Source: Treponema sp. (lineage in GTDB: Bacteria > Spirochaetota > Spirochaetia > Treponematales > Breznakiellaceae). From it: a stretch of DNA of 44,201 nucleotides. The translations under genes and the position numbers were made by a program. The notes beneath the pieces are model-generated. The model saw only the letters and a program-made list of their open reading frames with translations. It made no database searches and was not told where the DNA came from. Positions 43,734 to 44,201 of the stretch are shown one piece after another. The stretch is from contig WRLP01000023.1 of the NCBI GenBank assembly GCA_009777535.1, forward strand, positions 1 to 44,201. The letters are read 5' to 3'. Each line of letters starts with the position of its first letter. Within the stretch, counting starts at the first letter, position 1.

Positions 43734-44056
43734 GCTTTTCCACGGCTATGGTGACTGCAGAAATGTGTACCTAAAACGGGGAACAGGGGTCCTGTCAGAG
43801 GCCAAAAACGCCGCGCGGGGGCGGCATTTTTGCCTCTGCCACCCCATGTTACCTTTATTGGGTACACATTTCTGTAATTGCCAAAGCAGTGGAACGCTGG
43901 CGTAGGAGGACACATTTCTGCAATTGCCAAAGCAGTGAATCGCTTGCGAATAAAAAGCCACGCCGTAATCGCACGCCGCGGTAAGTGCGCCACCGCGCAC
44001 CGCTTAAATTGCCTTTTTGGGCATATATTTTTGATATGGCTATAGCAGTGGAACGC
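43734..44056. repeat. Palindromic repeat element D (composite copy)
   Basis: The first palindrome (43734-43897) has the family terminus GCTTTTCCACGGCTATGG, then AGAAATGTGTACC (43759-43771), mirrored by GGTACACATTTCT (43861-43873). The centre is a strong hairpin, AGAGGC...AAAAA..GCCGC paired with GGCGGC..TTTTT.GCCTCT (about 43796-43838), replacing the conserved core of A-C. Two further right-end modules follow, ending at 43943 and 44056. A 15-base part near 43980 matches copy A (GTGCGCCACCGCGCACC). No coding content is seen. Confidence 0.7.
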
Positions 44057-44085
44057 TTGAACTATTTTCAAACTTCTGGTATTAT
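44057..44085 (+). promoter_or_regulatory. Promoter of the right-edge gene
   Basis: TTGAAC (44057-44062), a 17-bp spacer and TATTAT (44080-44085) end six bases before an ATG at 44092. The -35 box follows directly on the terminus of repeat element D. The arrangement equals that of mrfA and murG. Confidence 0.5.
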
Positions 44086-44091
44086 GATAAT

Positions 44092-44201
44092 ATGCTAATG
44101 GCGGCAGGGAAGAGAAACGTAAAAAAGACCTCTTTTTTCTCTTTTAACTTTTCTCTATCAGATTACCCCCCCCCCCCCCCCCCCCCCCCTCCCCCCCTCC
44201 T
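44092..44201 (+). CDS. Start of an unidentified gene, entering a poly-C run at the window edge
   Basis: An ATG six bases after the -10 box opens a frame (MLMAAGKRNVKKTSFFSF) that is still open at the window end. From codon 25 it enters a run of about 24 C (44166-44189) followed by TC7TCCT, read as polyproline in this frame. Too little is present to assign a family. The run may be a real, length-variable tract or an artefact of an unfinished sequence end. The frame is supported mainly by the promoter pattern shared with other genes in the window. Confidence 0.35.
   Translation, partial: MLMAAGKRNVKKTSFFSFNFSLSDYPPPPPPPPPPL

Noticed and set aside
525-44056. Repeats as integron attC sites
   Set aside because: No integrase gene, no cassette-like array and no matching core-site pattern; their fixed place between divergent genes also argues against it.

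Overview
The window looks like a chromosomal stretch from a treponeme-type spirochaete, probably one of the mid-GC, gut-associated lineages. The clues are a cheA / cheW-cheR fusion / cheX run, an atypically long CheA dimerisation region, a murG-cvpA-holB-NtrB-NtrC block, and an XPB-type repair helicase with its large partner. No plasmid, phage or integrase genes are visible. The left ~520 bases are AT-rich and hold gene fragments that look recently acquired.

Layout, left to right: a ClbS/DfsB-type gene running off the left edge and a truncated gene remnant (1-524); repeat element A (525-992); an RNase II family gene; the chemotaxis operon cheA, cheW-cheR, cheX (3038-7225); tRNA-Val(GAC); a leftward pckA, degenerate M20-like protein, glucosyl-3-phosphoglycerate synthase operon (7316-11384); repeat element B; a rightward coiled-coil protein plus a type IIA topoisomerase B subunit (11885-14940); a leftward XPB helicase, helicase partner, NYN-domain protein, ketopantoate reductase operon (14947-20487); a rightward pair of related hybrid histidine kinases followed by a C_GCAxxG_C_C protein and a TDT-type transporter (20616-27660); leftward pyruvate kinase; rightward rsmE and a putative metalloprotease; rightward murG-cvpA-holB-ntrB-ntrC (31229-36706); a leftward J-domain protein; repeat element C; a rightward mrfA-mrfB repair pair (37637-41090); a leftward TPR protein, glycosyltransferase, acyltransferase operon (41071-43691); repeat element D; and the start of a gene interrupted by a poly-C run at the right edge.

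Three things stand out. First, genes that open a transcription unit repeatedly lack a Shine-Dalgarno sequence and carry a -10 hexamer ending exactly six bases before the start codon (rnb, cheA, the 11885 gene, the 20616 kinase, rsmE, murG, mrfA and the right-edge gene). This predicts leaderless mRNAs, while downstream genes have clear ribosome binding sites. Second, a family of gene-free palindromic repeats occurs four times, each time between divergently oriented genes. Within a copy the two arms share copy-specific changes, so pairing is kept while sequence drifts, and a 95-nt core between the arms is conserved in copies A and B and recognisable in C. Third, the chemotaxis, repair and signalling proteins have unusual architectures: the CheW-CheR fusion, an M20-like protein without metal ligands, an XPB-partner-NYN operon, and tandem hybrid kinases without a nearby output regulator.
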